Below, in pieces: positions 1 to 8,167 of a stretch of DNA of 46,057 nt; the first letter of the stretch is position 1, and every line of letters starts with the position of its first letter. The translations under genes and the position numbers were made by a program. Source of the stretch: Oscillospiraceae bacterium (GTDB taxonomy: Bacteria > Bacillota > Clostridia > Oscillospirales > CAG-272). The notes beneath the pieces were generated by a model, which saw nothing but the letters and a program-made list of their open reading frames with translations, was not told where the DNA came from and made no database searches. The stretch is taken from the NCBI GenBank assembly GCA_015063745.1, contig SVTO01000019.1:1-46057 (forward strand), given 5' to 3'.

Positions 1-58
1 AGACTTGTCTTTCCTATTGTACCACCTTAGGAGTTTTTTTGGTATAACCTTTTGTTGC

Positions 59-116
59 CCACCCGCATAGCGGGTGGTTGTCTGTTTCGCACTTCGTGCT
101 CAACTGCCTAAAGGCA
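59..116. repeat. Cluster of three small hairpins
   Basis: Three consecutive short inverted repeats: a 7-bp stem with arms at 59-65 and 71-77, a small hairpin at about 90-100 (GCAC/GTGC), and another at about 107-116 (GCC/GGC). No ORF with recognisable homology covers them. They lie downstream of the minus-strand gene that ends at 205. Such packed mini-hairpins resemble an intergenic repeat or a transposon end, but the window edge prevents a decision. Confidence 0.4.
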
Positions 117-122
117 TTAATA

Positions 123-164
123 CAAAAATACGGCATACCTCTTTCGGGATATGCCGTATTTTTG
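123..164. terminator. Bidirectional intrinsic terminator
   Basis: Near-perfect inverted repeat with arms around AATACGGCATA/TATGCCGTATT, flanked by A5 on one side and T5 on the other, so it can terminate on either strand. It sits about 40 bp past the stop codon of the minus-strand gene at 205-2094 and probably ends that operon. Confidence 0.85.
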
Positions 165-204
165 ATGATTTGTTTTTTCGTACCGTTCAAAACCGGACGT
201 TTTC

Positions 205-2094
205 TTATCCTTCCTGCGCAGCAGTTCTGAGTAAGAAACCTTCACCGGCTTCATACAGGATGCACAGATTGCCGTTTTCATTTCTGGCTGCTATGCCATC
301 GGCTTCTGCGTTCTTCCATTCGCCGGACAGGGGCTCGAAGTATTCCAGACCATCCTTTATATCGATAAATTCAAGTATGTTCTCCCCATTGGGTCCTTCG
401 TTGTATTTCGTATTGGTGATCATAAAGCTGCAGTCGTCAAAGAAGCCTATTAAGAAATCGTCTCCGTTTACAGCACCCAGATCCCCATACCCGGTATACA
501 TCCGGCAGTTCTTTTCAAGTTCACTTTTCGATCTCTGCAGATGGAATACCGCTGTAGAGTTCTTTTCGAACAGTTCCTGTCCCAGGGGCAGCAGCCATCC
601 GTTGATCTTCTGTACATCATAGTAATGGGGATAGAGTTCACCCTGATCACTGATAATCGCATTGAACATGCTTTCCGTCTGATAATAATGAATCATCAAA
701 GTGAAATAGGAAACACGCTTCATACCGTATGTCAGGGAGGTATTTACTTCCCACATCAGCTGGCTGTAGGTAAGGTCATCGAATTTCAGATGCTTGGACA
801 ACAGTACGATGAGCATGGGATCCAACCCACTCTCCAGAGCTTTGTCACGAATCAGTTCCATGTTCGTGAAATACCCCTCGTTTGCCCGTCCGCCTAACTT
901 GAAATGATAATGATCGTAACTGATATAGTGGGGATCTACCTGGTCTACAAATGCATCCAGATATTCCTTGTATGTCTTTGTACCCAGCTGTTCTGCGGAT
1001 GCATAAGTGGGGAACAGGTTGATGAATGTGGTTTTATAGGGGGAATGCTTGCGGAATGCAGAGACGATCTTGCCAAGGATCGCAAATCTCGTCTCGCAGG
1101 GTTCATCCTGTATCCACCATCCCTCGATTATGTCATCATACTCCGCATAGTCGGCAACAACCGCCGCGATAATACTGTCTACCTCCTCCTGAGATACATC
1201 GGGAGACAGAAGCGGGTCTGCACCCATGATCTCCTGGATGCGGGAATCCCACAGCGCCGAACAGGTCAGACCGTATTTTCTCAACACTTCCAGTGCGGCT
1301 TTGTTCTGTTCCAGAGAACTGTATTCCAGAGGAATACTGGTAAACCCGCAATCTTTGATTTTTCCTATGATATCTTCATTACTCATAGTTTCATAGTGGG
1401 GTCCCCAGAAGTAAGTGATCTCAAACTGTTTCATACCGTTTGTCTCTCTGACATCCGTTTCCGCAAAAGTATAACGGTACTGTACAGTCACGGTAACAGG
1501 ATAGAATTCTCCGTTATAGGGGAAATAGGCAGTTACATCCAGAGAACGCACGGAGGTACCGGCAGAAACTGGCAGGGCAACGGTACCCAACAACACTCCA
1601 CAAAGCAACAGACAGGCGACCGTTCTTTTTTTCTTCCCGGAAAGGACCGCTATCACGATCACAAGTATCACAACGGCGAAAACAATACCGCCGATCAAAA
1701 CCCAGGTACCGCAGGAAATGCCCGCGACATCCGTATGACGGATCTGCGCGGTAATTTCTGCCGTTTCGCCTTCAGCAATCACAGGGGCATATTCCGTCTC
1801 ACCTTTTACAAGCACAAGGGATTCCGGCAATACAATGGAAACAGCAATATCAGATACATAACCGCCGCTTTCATTGGTAAGGGAGAAATGTATATTCCCC
1901 ATGCCGGCTTTTTCAGCATTTTCCGTAACGTCCAAAACAGCCACCAGTCCATCTTTGGCTTTTGTGACATTGGATTCGTACTCGGTTTCTTCCTGAGCCG
2001 ACACGGCCTGACAACAGAAAATGCATACAAGCATCGTCGTCAAAAGCAATGAAAGCGCTCGGCGCAAACCGGCTTTGGGGTGTTTTACATACAT
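205..2094 (-). CDS. Membrane-anchored TIM-barrel glycosidase-like protein
   Basis: A 629-residue exported protein, last gene of the minus-strand operon. The ATG at 2094 follows a GAGGAG ribosome site. Residues 1-33 form a signal peptide ending near VSA. Residues about 35-125 look like a beta-sandwich ectodomain. Residues about 128-150 form a strong membrane helix ending in GKKKR. A second hydrophobic stretch at about 155-178 looks like another signal sequence (ends PVSAG). From about residue 215 the sequence resembles a (beta/alpha)8 glycoside-hydrolase-like barrel, with recurring beta strands, a WWIQDEP motif carrying candidate catalytic acids, and YISYDHYHF. The two hydrophobic segments would place the barrel outside the cell. 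I do not recognise a specific GH family, and the substrate is unknown. Operon partners (SGNH esterases, sugar oxidoreductase) favour glycan breakdown. The exported glycosidase-like nature is fairly sure; the activity is not. Confidence 0.7.
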   Translation of the reverse strand: MYVKHPKAGLRRALSLLLTTMLVCIFCCQAVSAQEETEYESNVTKAKDGLVAVLDVTENAEKAGMGNIHFSLTNESGGYVSDIAVSIVLPESLVLVKGETEYAPVIAEGETAEITAQIRHTDVAGISCGTWVLIGGIVFAVVILVIVIAVLSGKKKRTVACLLLCGVLLGTVALPVSAGTSVRSLDVTAYFPYNGEFYPVTVTVQYRYTFAETDVRETNGMKQFEITYFWGPHYETMSNEDIIGKIKDCGFTSIPLEYSSLEQNKAALEVLRKYGLTCSALWDSRIQEIMGADPLLSPDVSQEEVDSIIAAVVADYAEYDDIIEGWWIQDEPCETRFAILGKIVSAFRKHSPYKTTFINLFPTYASAEQLGTKTYKEYLDAFVDQVDPHYISYDHYHFKLGGRANEGYFTNMELIRDKALESGLDPMLIVLLSKHLKFDDLTYSQLMWEVNTSLTYGMKRVSYFTLMIHYYQTESMFNAIISDQGELYPHYYDVQKINGWLLPLGQELFEKNSTAVFHLQRSKSELEKNCRMYTGYGDLGAVNGDDFLIGFFDDCSFMITNTKYNEGPNGENILEFIDIKDGLEYFEPLSGEWKNAEADGIAARNENGNLCILYEAGEGFLLRTAAQEG

Positions 2095-2114
2095 TTTATT
2101 TTTCTCCTCAGTTC

Positions 2115-3161
2115 TTACAGTTTTACTTCCTCATGGGTTTCCGCGCTCTTGTAGATACCGTCCAGCATTCTCTGGATGGTAATAGCGTCTTCCATAGGAG
2201 AAATCGGTGTCTTCCCTTCGTTGACACATTCCGCGAAATGCTTGATTTCTTCCACAAAGAAGTTGTTGCCAACCACTTCCGGCTGATAGTCGCACAGGTA
2301 ACCTTCTTCGTCTTCACCGTAAATGGTCAGGGGGCCGAAGGTACAGCCTGCTTTGTCACCGAAAATCTGGGTGGTGTTTACTTCGGGACCGTTGATGGCC
2401 CAGGATACTTCTGCCATCATGGTCTTGCCGCCTTCGAAACGGAAGAAGATGGTTGCGGAGTCTTCGGTATCAAATACACCGTTGCCCATGCCAAAAGGCA
2501 TCCATCTGTCAATACCCTTGGTCTTGAAATCACCGATGCGGTAGGATACTTCCGCAGATACGGATACCGGCTTGGGTCTGTCCATCAGGTACCAGGTACG
2601 GTCAATGGCGTGTACGCCGATGTCCAGAACGGGACCGCCGCCTGCCAGTGCCTTTTCGGTGAACCAGCCGCCCGGGGTTCCTCTGCGGCGTACGTACTGG
2701 GTCTTTGCAGCATAGATTTCGCCGAATACGCCCTGTTCGTACAACTCGCGCATTTTGATCTGTTCGCCGCCGTAACGGGTTACAACTGCCAGCATGAACT
2801 GTACGCCGGCTTCCTTTACGGCCGCTTCCATTGCCAGGCCCTGTTCCAGGGTAGCGGCCAGGGGCTTTTCGCACAGGATATGCTTGCCGGCCTTGGCTGC
2901 GGCGATACATACGGGTGCATGAGCGGCGGTCCAGGTGCAGATATCGATGTAGTCCACCTCCACATTGGTCAGCAGCTCTTCCACGGATGCAAAGTAGTGG
3001 GGGATACCGAACTTTTCCGCAGCAGCCTGTGCTCTTTCGGGAACGATGTCCGCGATGGCAACCACTTCCACGATGTCCTTCAGTTCTTCATACGCGGGCA
3101 GGTGTGCCGTTGTACCGATACCGCCGGCGCCGACGATACCTACTCTCAGTTTCTTAGCCAT
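2115..3161 (-). CDS. Gfo/Idh/MocA family oxidoreductase
   Basis: A 348-residue cytoplasmic NAD(P)-dependent sugar/inositol oxidoreductase. The N-terminal Rossmann fold has GIVGAGGIGTTAHLPAY at residues about 8-24. The family signature EKPLA lies near residue 98, supplying the Lys used in catalysis. The C-terminal alpha/beta domain carries GGGPVLDIGVHAIDR, with a conserved Asp/His pair expected at the active site. Length is typical. The start follows an AAGG site. It lies 20 bp upstream of the glycosidase-like gene and 51 bp downstream of a membrane-protein gene, so co-transcription is likely. An 18-bp perfect palindrome sits just upstream. The substrate cannot be read from sequence; a sugar or sugar acid released by the neighbouring hydrolases is inferred. 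Confidence 0.9.
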   Translation of the reverse strand: MAKKLRVGIVGAGGIGTTAHLPAYEELKDIVEVVAIADIVPERAQAAAEKFGIPHYFASVEELLTNVEVDYIDICTWTAAHAPVCIAAAKAGKHILCEKPLAATLEQGLAMEAAVKEAGVQFMLAVVTRYGGEQIKMRELYEQGVFGEIYAAKTQYVRRRGTPGGWFTEKALAGGGPVLDIGVHAIDRTWYLMDRPKPVSVSAEVSYRIGDFKTKGIDRWMPFGMGNGVFDTEDSATIFFRFEGGKTMMAEVSWAINGPEVNTTQIFGDKAGCTFGPLTIYGEDEEGYLCDYQPEVVGNNFFVEEIKHFAECVNEGKTPISPMEDAITIQRMLDGIYKSAETHEEVKL

Positions 3162-3174
3162 AATAGTTTACCTT

Positions 3175-3192
3175 TTATCGAATATTCGATAA
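3175..3192. promoter_or_regulatory. Perfect 18-bp palindrome (possible operator)
   Basis: TTATCGAATATTCGATAA reads identically on both strands. It lies in the 51-bp gap between the membrane-protein gene and the Gfo/Idh/MocA gene, 14 bp from the latter's start codon. There is no T-run after it, so a terminator is unlikely. A dimeric regulator site is the simplest reading. Confidence 0.45.
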
Positions 3193-3212
3193 TTCCTTTC
3201 CGGATAAAATTT

Positions 3213-3752
3213 TCAGTCTTTTTTGGTCAGTGCGAAGGAGACACAAAGCAGTGCCGCCATGATGCACAGCACCGAAATCTCCGGCAGCCATTCCACGAAG
3301 GGCACCGGGGGATCGGCGAAGAAATAATACTGCGTGTCCTCCACCACAATGTGATAGAACAGGGGCAGTGCAAACAGGGGATACAGAAGCTTTTTTGTGG
3401 GGATCACGCCAAAGAGGGTCAATGCGTATGTACTGAGCACCGTCAGATACAGAATCACGCACAAAAATGTGTGGATCAGGGTATCAAAGGTATTGGCCTT
3501 CAGGATAAAGAACACCACGCCCAGAAATACGGATATGCAGGTGAGCCGCACTTCCCGGCCGATGAAGCAGACCACGGCGATAAAGGCCACCGCCGCCGCC
3601 ACCGGGAACAGGTAATGGATCACCCATTCCAGTCCGTGCACGGGATGCAGAGCGAAATACACGGTACGGATCACCGCCGCCGCGATCATGAACAGAACGG
3701 ACAGGATCACGCCGGGATGGGTCGGTTTTACATAGTAAGGGGAATGCTGCAT
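3213..3752 (-). CDS. Small polytopic membrane protein
   Basis: A 179-residue hypothetical protein. I chose the ATG at 3752 (MQHSPYY) because an AAAGGAG site lies 8 bp before it; the longer frame to 3845 overlaps the upstream gene and lacks such a site. Five or six hydrophobic helices are visible (near residues 17-35, 43-60, 66-90, 95-115, 120-135, 150-170). There are no signal peptide, motifs or catalytic residues that I recognise. It lies between an SGNH hydrolase and a sugar oxidoreductase in the same operon. A transport-accessory or envelope role is possible but unsupported. Confidence 0.75.
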   Translation of the reverse strand: MQHSPYYVKPTHPGVILSVLFMIAAAVIRTVYFALHPVHGLEWVIHYLFPVAAAVAFIAVVCFIGREVRLTCISVFLGVVFFILKANTFDTLIHTFLCVILYLTVLSTYALTLFGVIPTKKLLYPLFALPLFYHIVVEDTQYYFFADPPVPFVEWLPEISVLCIMAALLCVSFALTKKD

Positions 3753-3786
3753 GGGCAATACTCCTTTCTGTCCCGTTTCTCCCGGA

Positions 3787-4593
3787 TTACCACTTGGCGT
3801 GGATATTGTGTACGCCGCCCTTGCCGATGAAGCCGACCTGGGCAAAATCTTCGGGATGATTGCGGATGATGTAGTCGATGTAGGTCATGGTCATCTGCGC
3901 GGTGAACAGGTATCCGGCTGCGTTCATGTGTCCGGCGAGGTAGAAGTTCTTTTTGAACACATCGTCGTACACCGGTGCGTACTTGAACAGGTCCAGCACA
4001 TAAGTAAATTCGAACAGACCTGCGATCTGGTGGATCAGTTCTGCGAATTTTTCCACTTTTGCCGTCCATTCTGCCGTATCGCCGCCCGCGCGGGGAATGG
4101 TCATTAAAAAGAAGCGGCACTTGGGGGAGATTTCCCTGTATTTCTGGATGATCTTTCCGTAGTATCCGGCGAAAGTGGGTTTATTGTTTTCAGGGTTGGT
4201 CAGGTCGATATCGTCGATGGTACCGACTTCGATACTGGTATTGCAGATATCGTTGAGGCCCAGCGCCATGATATATGCCTGGCAGGCCAGATCCGGGTTC
4301 CAGAAATCGTTATTGTCTGCGAAAGAGTCACAGTATTCCTTCGCCGTCATACCGCCGCGGGAGAAGTTATACACCTTTGCGCCGATGGCTCTGGCGATAT
4401 ACTGGCCCCAGGAATATTCGTAGTAGTCATTATAACCGACCTTTCCCTCTTCGTCGCAGGATTCGTGCTCACCGGAGGACAGGCTGTCGCCGATGCAGCC
4501 GATGGTACGGAAAATCGCTGTCAGACCGCCGTGAGGTTTGATTTCGTCCAGCGGATTTTCGCCTTCAATCGCATAATATTTTGAAATATCCAT
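3787..4593 (-). CDS. SGNH/GDSL hydrolase, copy 2
   Basis: A 268-residue putative carbohydrate esterase of the SGNH fold. Block I is GCIGDSLSSGE (nucleophile Ser) near residue 35, the oxyanion Gly is in SRGGMTA, the Asn is in ALGLND, and the His is in AGHMNAAGY near the C-terminus. There is no signal peptide, so it is cytoplasmic as read. The start at 4593 was chosen by alignment with the neighbouring paralogue (both begin MDI.KYYAIE) and a GGAG site; the reading frame continues to 4626 without support. It is a tandem duplicate of 4620-5432, with a 26-bp gap. The family removes acyl groups, often acetyl, from glycans; that activity is inferred. Confidence 0.85.
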   Translation of the reverse strand: MDISKYYAIEGENPLDEIKPHGGLTAIFRTIGCIGDSLSSGEHESCDEEGKVGYNDYYEYSWGQYIARAIGAKVYNFSRGGMTAKEYCDSFADNNDFWNPDLACQAYIMALGLNDICNTSIEVGTIDDIDLTNPENNKPTFAGYYGKIIQKYREISPKCRFFLMTIPRAGGDTAEWTAKVEKFAELIHQIAGLFEFTYVLDLFKYAPVYDDVFKKNFYLAGHMNAAGYLFTAQMTMTYIDYIIRNHPEDFAQVGFIGKGGVHNIHAKW

Positions 4594-4619
4594 TTTTTCT
4601 CCGATCCTTACAGTTTTGT

Positions 4620-5432
4620 TTACCACTTGGCGTGGATATTGTGTACGCCGCCCTTGCCGATGAAGCCGGTCTGGGTGAAATCTTCGGGGTGATTACGGAT
4701 GATATAGTCGATATAGGTCATGGTCATCTGTGCGGTAAGCCAGTAGCCGGATGCGTTCATATGGCCGCCGAGGTAGAAGGTATCCTTGAACTTTTCGTCG
4801 TACACGGGAGCGTACTTATGGAAGTCGATGACATAGGTAAAGGGGAACAGCCCGGCCATCTGATGGAGCAGAGCGGCATAGGCTTCCTTGAGTTCTGCGC
4901 AGTTTGCGGGGTCGGAGGTTTCCTTCGGCATGGTCATGAGGAAGAAGCGTGCTTTCGGGGAGATCTTCTGACACTGCTGGATGATTCTGCCGTACCAGCC
5001 GGCGAGGGTACCTTTATTATTCTCGGGATTTTCGAGGTCGATATCCTCGATCTTACCGAGGTAACTCATGCTCTGGCCGAACATAACTTCATTGAAGCCC
5101 ATAGCGATGATATAAGCCTGGCAGGCATTTTCTTCTCTGTAGCATCCGCAGGTTTCCGCGAAGCTTCTGTGGAAGGCATCTGCGGTCATACCACCGCGGG
5201 AGAAATTATAGACCTTTGCGCCGGTAGTTCTGGCGATATGCTGGCCCCAGGAATACTCGTACATATCATGGTATCCCTTTTCGCCATCGTCGTTGGTGGA
5301 TTCGAACTCACCGGAGGACAGGCTATCGCCGATACATCCGATGGTACGGAAAATCGCGGTAAGGCCTCCGTCGGGTTTCATGGTATCAAGGGGGTTTTCT
5401 TCTTCTATGGCGTAGTATTTTTTGATGTCCAT
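4620..5432 (-). CDS. SGNH/GDSL hydrolase, copy 1
   Basis: A 270-residue SGNH hydrolase and first gene of the minus-strand operon. It has GCIGDSLSSGE, SRGGMTA, the block-III Asn in AMGFNE (Asp of the partner copy replaced by Glu), and the catalytic His in GGHMNASGY. The ATG follows AAAGGAG with 7 bp spacing. Its clear similarity to 3787-4593 over the full length shows tandem duplication. It is driven by a TTGACA promoter about 55 bp upstream. No export signal is seen, so it may deacylate sugars after uptake. Confidence 0.85.
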   Translation of the reverse strand: MDIKKYYAIEEENPLDTMKPDGGLTAIFRTIGCIGDSLSSGEFESTNDDGEKGYHDMYEYSWGQHIARTTGAKVYNFSRGGMTADAFHRSFAETCGCYREENACQAYIIAMGFNEVMFGQSMSYLGKIEDIDLENPENNKGTLAGWYGRIIQQCQKISPKARFFLMTMPKETSDPANCAELKEAYAALLHQMAGLFPFTYVIDFHKYAPVYDEKFKDTFYLGGHMNASGYWLTAQMTMTYIDYIIRNHPEDFTQTGFIGKGGVHNIHAKW

Positions 5433-5480
5433 GGTTTTTCTCCTTTATTTTTGGGGTATGTTTTATTCGGGTTCTTTTAT

Positions 5481-5509
5481 ATGGTATCACAAATATGGGG
5501 GGTTGTCAA
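5481..5509 (-). promoter_or_regulatory. Sigma-A promoter of the SGNH operon
   Basis: On the minus strand a consensus -35 TTGACA (5509-5504) is followed after exactly 17 bp by TACCAT (5486-5481). The distance to the ATG at 5432 suits a short leader. The -35 abuts the outer end of the large inverted repeat. Confidence 0.65.
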
Positions 5510-5522
5510 TGATATCTTTTTT

Positions 5523-6572
5523 GTATTTTTCTTTTTTTCTCTCTACGGTTGGTGTTTCTAAAATCATTTGTTTTTTGTCCTGTACGGACGGGTATTTTTT
5601 TACCACTCTTTGTGTCGTGCTATCGTTCATTTTTTGGTGTCCTGTGCGGACGGGCAGCTATTTACTACTCTTTGTGTCGTGCAAATCGTTTATTTTTGGT
5701 GTCCTGTGCGGACGGCACTTAGAGAGGCCTGCAGGCGCGAGGCCCCTCTAAGAACTCCCCCGCTTTGGTGAAAGGGTGGTGGTTTTTGGGTCGGGCGGTT
5801 CTTTGGGTTTGGCAATCTCGTTTTTCAATTATGGCTAACCGCCGGAGGGGTGCGGGGGTGGAGAGATACCGTTGACGGGTGGTTTTGTGGAAAAGTGGGT
5901 TTGTGCACAGAAGAATGTGCCGTGCAGGAAGAATTACGCTGCCGCTTGGTGAGTTGGGAGAGGTTGTTGGTTTGGGATTTGGTTGGTTTCAGTAGTTGAG
6001 TTTCTTTTTAATTAGGCTGCCGCGGGATGAATAGGGGAGTTAGTCTGCTAACGGTTTCTACAGATTAAGGGTGGTTCGCCTACAGTACAAGGTTGGGTGC
6101 ATTATAAATTTGGGCTGACCGCCATGTCTTAGGACTGCCATTCAGTCTTCGCGCGGTTAGCACGGATGAGACCGCACCCAATCCACATCACTGTACACTA
6201 CTAAACTACACCTAATCTCAACAGTATGCCACCACTCTCGCACCCCTCCCGCGGTCAGCGCTGATTTGCATCCTCCACTACTTTGACAACACTAACAGCC
6301 AATACCGGACCAACAATGCTCTTAATAAAGCGGGGGAGTTCTTAGAGGGGCCTCGCTTTGGCAGGTCCCTCTAAGTGCCGTCCGCACAGGACACCAAAAA
6401 TAAACGATAGCACGACTCATCGAGTAGTAAATAGCTGCCCGTCCGCCAAGGACAAAAAAGAATAAGCGATTTAGCCAAACAAAGAGTAGTAAAAGAATGC
6501 CCGTCCGCAAAGGACAAAAAAGAAAAAAGCGATTTAGTCCCCCAAAACCGTAGAGAGAAAAAAGAAAAATAA
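5523..6572. repeat. 1.05-kb imperfect inverted-repeat element
   Basis: A non-coding block between two divergent genes. The left arm holds three GTCC-n5-GGAC units at 5577, 5639 and 5701 (62-bp period). The right arm holds the reverse-complement units at 6380, 6441 and 6503. Outer ends match (a TTTTTCTTTTT run then CTCTCTACGGTT at 5530-5550; reverse complement at 6547-6570). Inside, a roughly 60-bp block (CACTTAGAG...CTCTAAGAACTCCCCCGCTTT) at 5715-5767 is repeated inverted at 6326-6378, and GGAGGGGTGCG near 5845 matches inverted at about 6240-6251. The left half is G/T-rich and the right half A/C-rich. No conserved protein is visible; short ORFs in it are repeat-derived. It resembles a MITE or a composite of dispersed intergenic repeats. 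Confidence 0.75.
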
Positions 6573-6585
6573 GAAAAGAAAAACC

Positions 6586-6614
6586 TTGAAATCCAAAGAA
6601 AAATCTGCTATAGT
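6586..6614 (+). promoter_or_regulatory. pyk promoter
   Basis: TTGAAA (6586-6591), 17-bp spacer, TATAGT (6609-6614), with an overlapping TATAAT at 6616-6621. It lies immediately right of the inverted-repeat element and 40 bp before the pyk start codon. Confidence 0.65.
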
Positions 6615-6653
6615 ATATAATAGGATGAAATTTGTCCCCCCGGAGGAAAAAAC

Positions 6654-8084
6654 ATGCTGAAAACAAAAATAGTGTGCACTCTTGGACCAGCGTCCAATAG
6701 TGAAGATATGATAGAAAAACTGATCCGCGCGGGAATGAACGTCGCGAGACTCAACTTCTCCCATGGTACACATGAGGAACACGCCGAGGTCATCGACCGG
6801 ATTAAAAGAGCAAGAGCAAAACTGCAGGTGCCCGTCGCTATTATGCTCGATACAAAAGGACCCGAAATCCGCCTGCGGAAGTTTGCCGGAAATGAAGTTA
6901 CGATCCAGACCGGCGCTTCCTTTACCCTTACTACAGAAGATATCGTCGGTAATGCGGAAATCGCCTCCATTACTTACCCCAATCTCCCCAAAGAACTCAA
7001 ACCGGGGGACGCCGTCCTGCTGGATGACGGTAATATCTCCCTGTCCGTTGCCGAATGTACCGATACCGAAATCCGCTGTACCGTTACATACGGCGGGGTC
7101 ATCAAAAGCGGTAAGGGCGTCAATATTCCCAATATCCACCTCGATATGGTCCACCTCAGCGATAAGGATAAGGCAGACCTGATCTTCGGTATCGAACATG
7201 ACGTGGATTTCATCGCCGCCAGCTTTATGCGCAATAAAATGGACGTTATCGGTATGCGTAAATTCCTCGACTATAACGGCGGTCACTCCATCAAGATCAT
7301 CTCCAAAATCGAAAACCTCGAGGGCGTGGACAACTTTGACGAGATTCTCAATGAATCCGACGGTATTATGGTCGCCAGAGGGGATATGGGCGTGGAAGTC
7401 AACTTTGAAAGACTCCCCGGTATCCAGAAACGCTTCATCAAAGCCTGCTACCAGAGCGGCAAGATGGTCATCACCGCTACCCAGATGCTGGAATCCATGA
7501 TCGAACATTCCAACCCCACCAGAGCCGAAATTTCCGACGTTGCCAATGCCGTATTCGACGGTACCAGTGCCGTTATGCTCTCCGGGGAAACCGCTGTGGG
7601 CAAATACCCCCTCCGTGCCGTGGCCGCTATGGCGAAAATCGCCGAACAGGCCGAACAGGATGCGGTACTGCTCAATGCCTATGACAACATGAGCTACAAG
7701 ATGGATTACGATGACATCACCAACGCCATCTGCGACGCAGCCTGCACCACCGCAAAGGACAGCCGCGCCAGAGCCATCATCACCATGACCGCTTCCGGAA
7801 GAAGTGCGCGCCGTATGTCCAAGTTCCGTCCCACCCAGCCCATCGTGGCCGCAACACCCGTTGAAAAGACCTACCATCAGCTGGCTCTGTCCTGGGGTGT
7901 GTATCCCGTGCTGGCCAGACTGCAGGAAAGTCAGGAAGGTCTGATCCGTCACGCCATTGACTGCGCGAAGCAGATCGACATCGTGGCCGAAGGAGACCGC
8001 GTGGTCGTCTGTGCCGGTGTGCCCGTAGGTGTGCCCGGTACCACCAATCTGCTGAAGGTGGAAGTCATCGGCGGTCGGGAATAA
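6654..8084 (+). CDS. pyk: Pyruvate kinase
   Basis: A 476-residue cytoplasmic enzyme converting phosphoenolpyruvate and ADP to pyruvate and ATP, the last step of glycolysis. The N-terminal barrel begins with KTKIVCTLGPAS. The substrate/metal motif MLDTKGPEIR is at residues about 64-73. The active-site block ISKIENLEGV and the Mg-binding MVARGDMGVE follow, then ATQMLESM. The last 120 residues form the alpha/beta C-terminal domain. Length matches the standard single-module type; there is no extra PEP-utiliser domain as in some Bacillus enzymes. The ATG at 6654 follows GGAGG. It is transcribed alone, with a promoter 40 bp upstream and a strong terminator downstream. Confidence 0.97.
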   Translation: MLKTKIVCTLGPASNSEDMIEKLIRAGMNVARLNFSHGTHEEHAEVIDRIKRARAKLQVPVAIMLDTKGPEIRLRKFAGNEVTIQTGASFTLTTEDIVGNAEIASITYPNLPKELKPGDAVLLDDGNISLSVAECTDTEIRCTVTYGGVIKSGKGVNIPNIHLDMVHLSDKDKADLIFGIEHDVDFIAASFMRNKMDVIGMRKFLDYNGGHSIKIISKIENLEGVDNFDEILNESDGIMVARGDMGVEVNFERLPGIQKRFIKACYQSGKMVITATQMLESMIEHSNPTRAEISDVANAVFDGTSAVMLSGETAVGKYPLRAVAAMAKIAEQAEQDAVLLNAYDNMSYKMDYDDITNAICDAACTTAKDSRARAIITMTASGRSARRMSKFRPTQPIVAATPVEKTYHQLALSWGVYPVLARLQESQEGLIRHAIDCAKQIDIVAEGDRVVVCAGVPVGVPGTTNLLKVEVIGGRE

Positions 8085-8107
8085 TAAGCTTACAATATTT
8101 ATATAAC

Positions 8108-8160
8108 AAAAAACTGCGGAATACCCAGACATTGTGTCCGGATATTTCCGCAGTTTTTTT
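8108..8160. terminator. Bidirectional intrinsic terminator
   Basis: A long hairpin (ACTGCGGAA...TTCCGCAGT, with further pairing inside) flanked by A6 and T7. It lies between the convergent pyk and the Gfo/Idh/MocA gene and can serve both strands. Confidence 0.9.
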
Positions 8161-8167
8161 ATGTATT

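Noticed and set aside
2049-3830. 593-residue plus-strand ORF
   Set aside because: Runs antisense across two convincing minus-strand genes and lacks a ribosome site and motifs.
5422-5771. Two small plus-strand ORFs in the left arm of the inverted repeat
   Set aside because: They encode the repeat itself and recur in inverted form in the right arm, so they are not genes.
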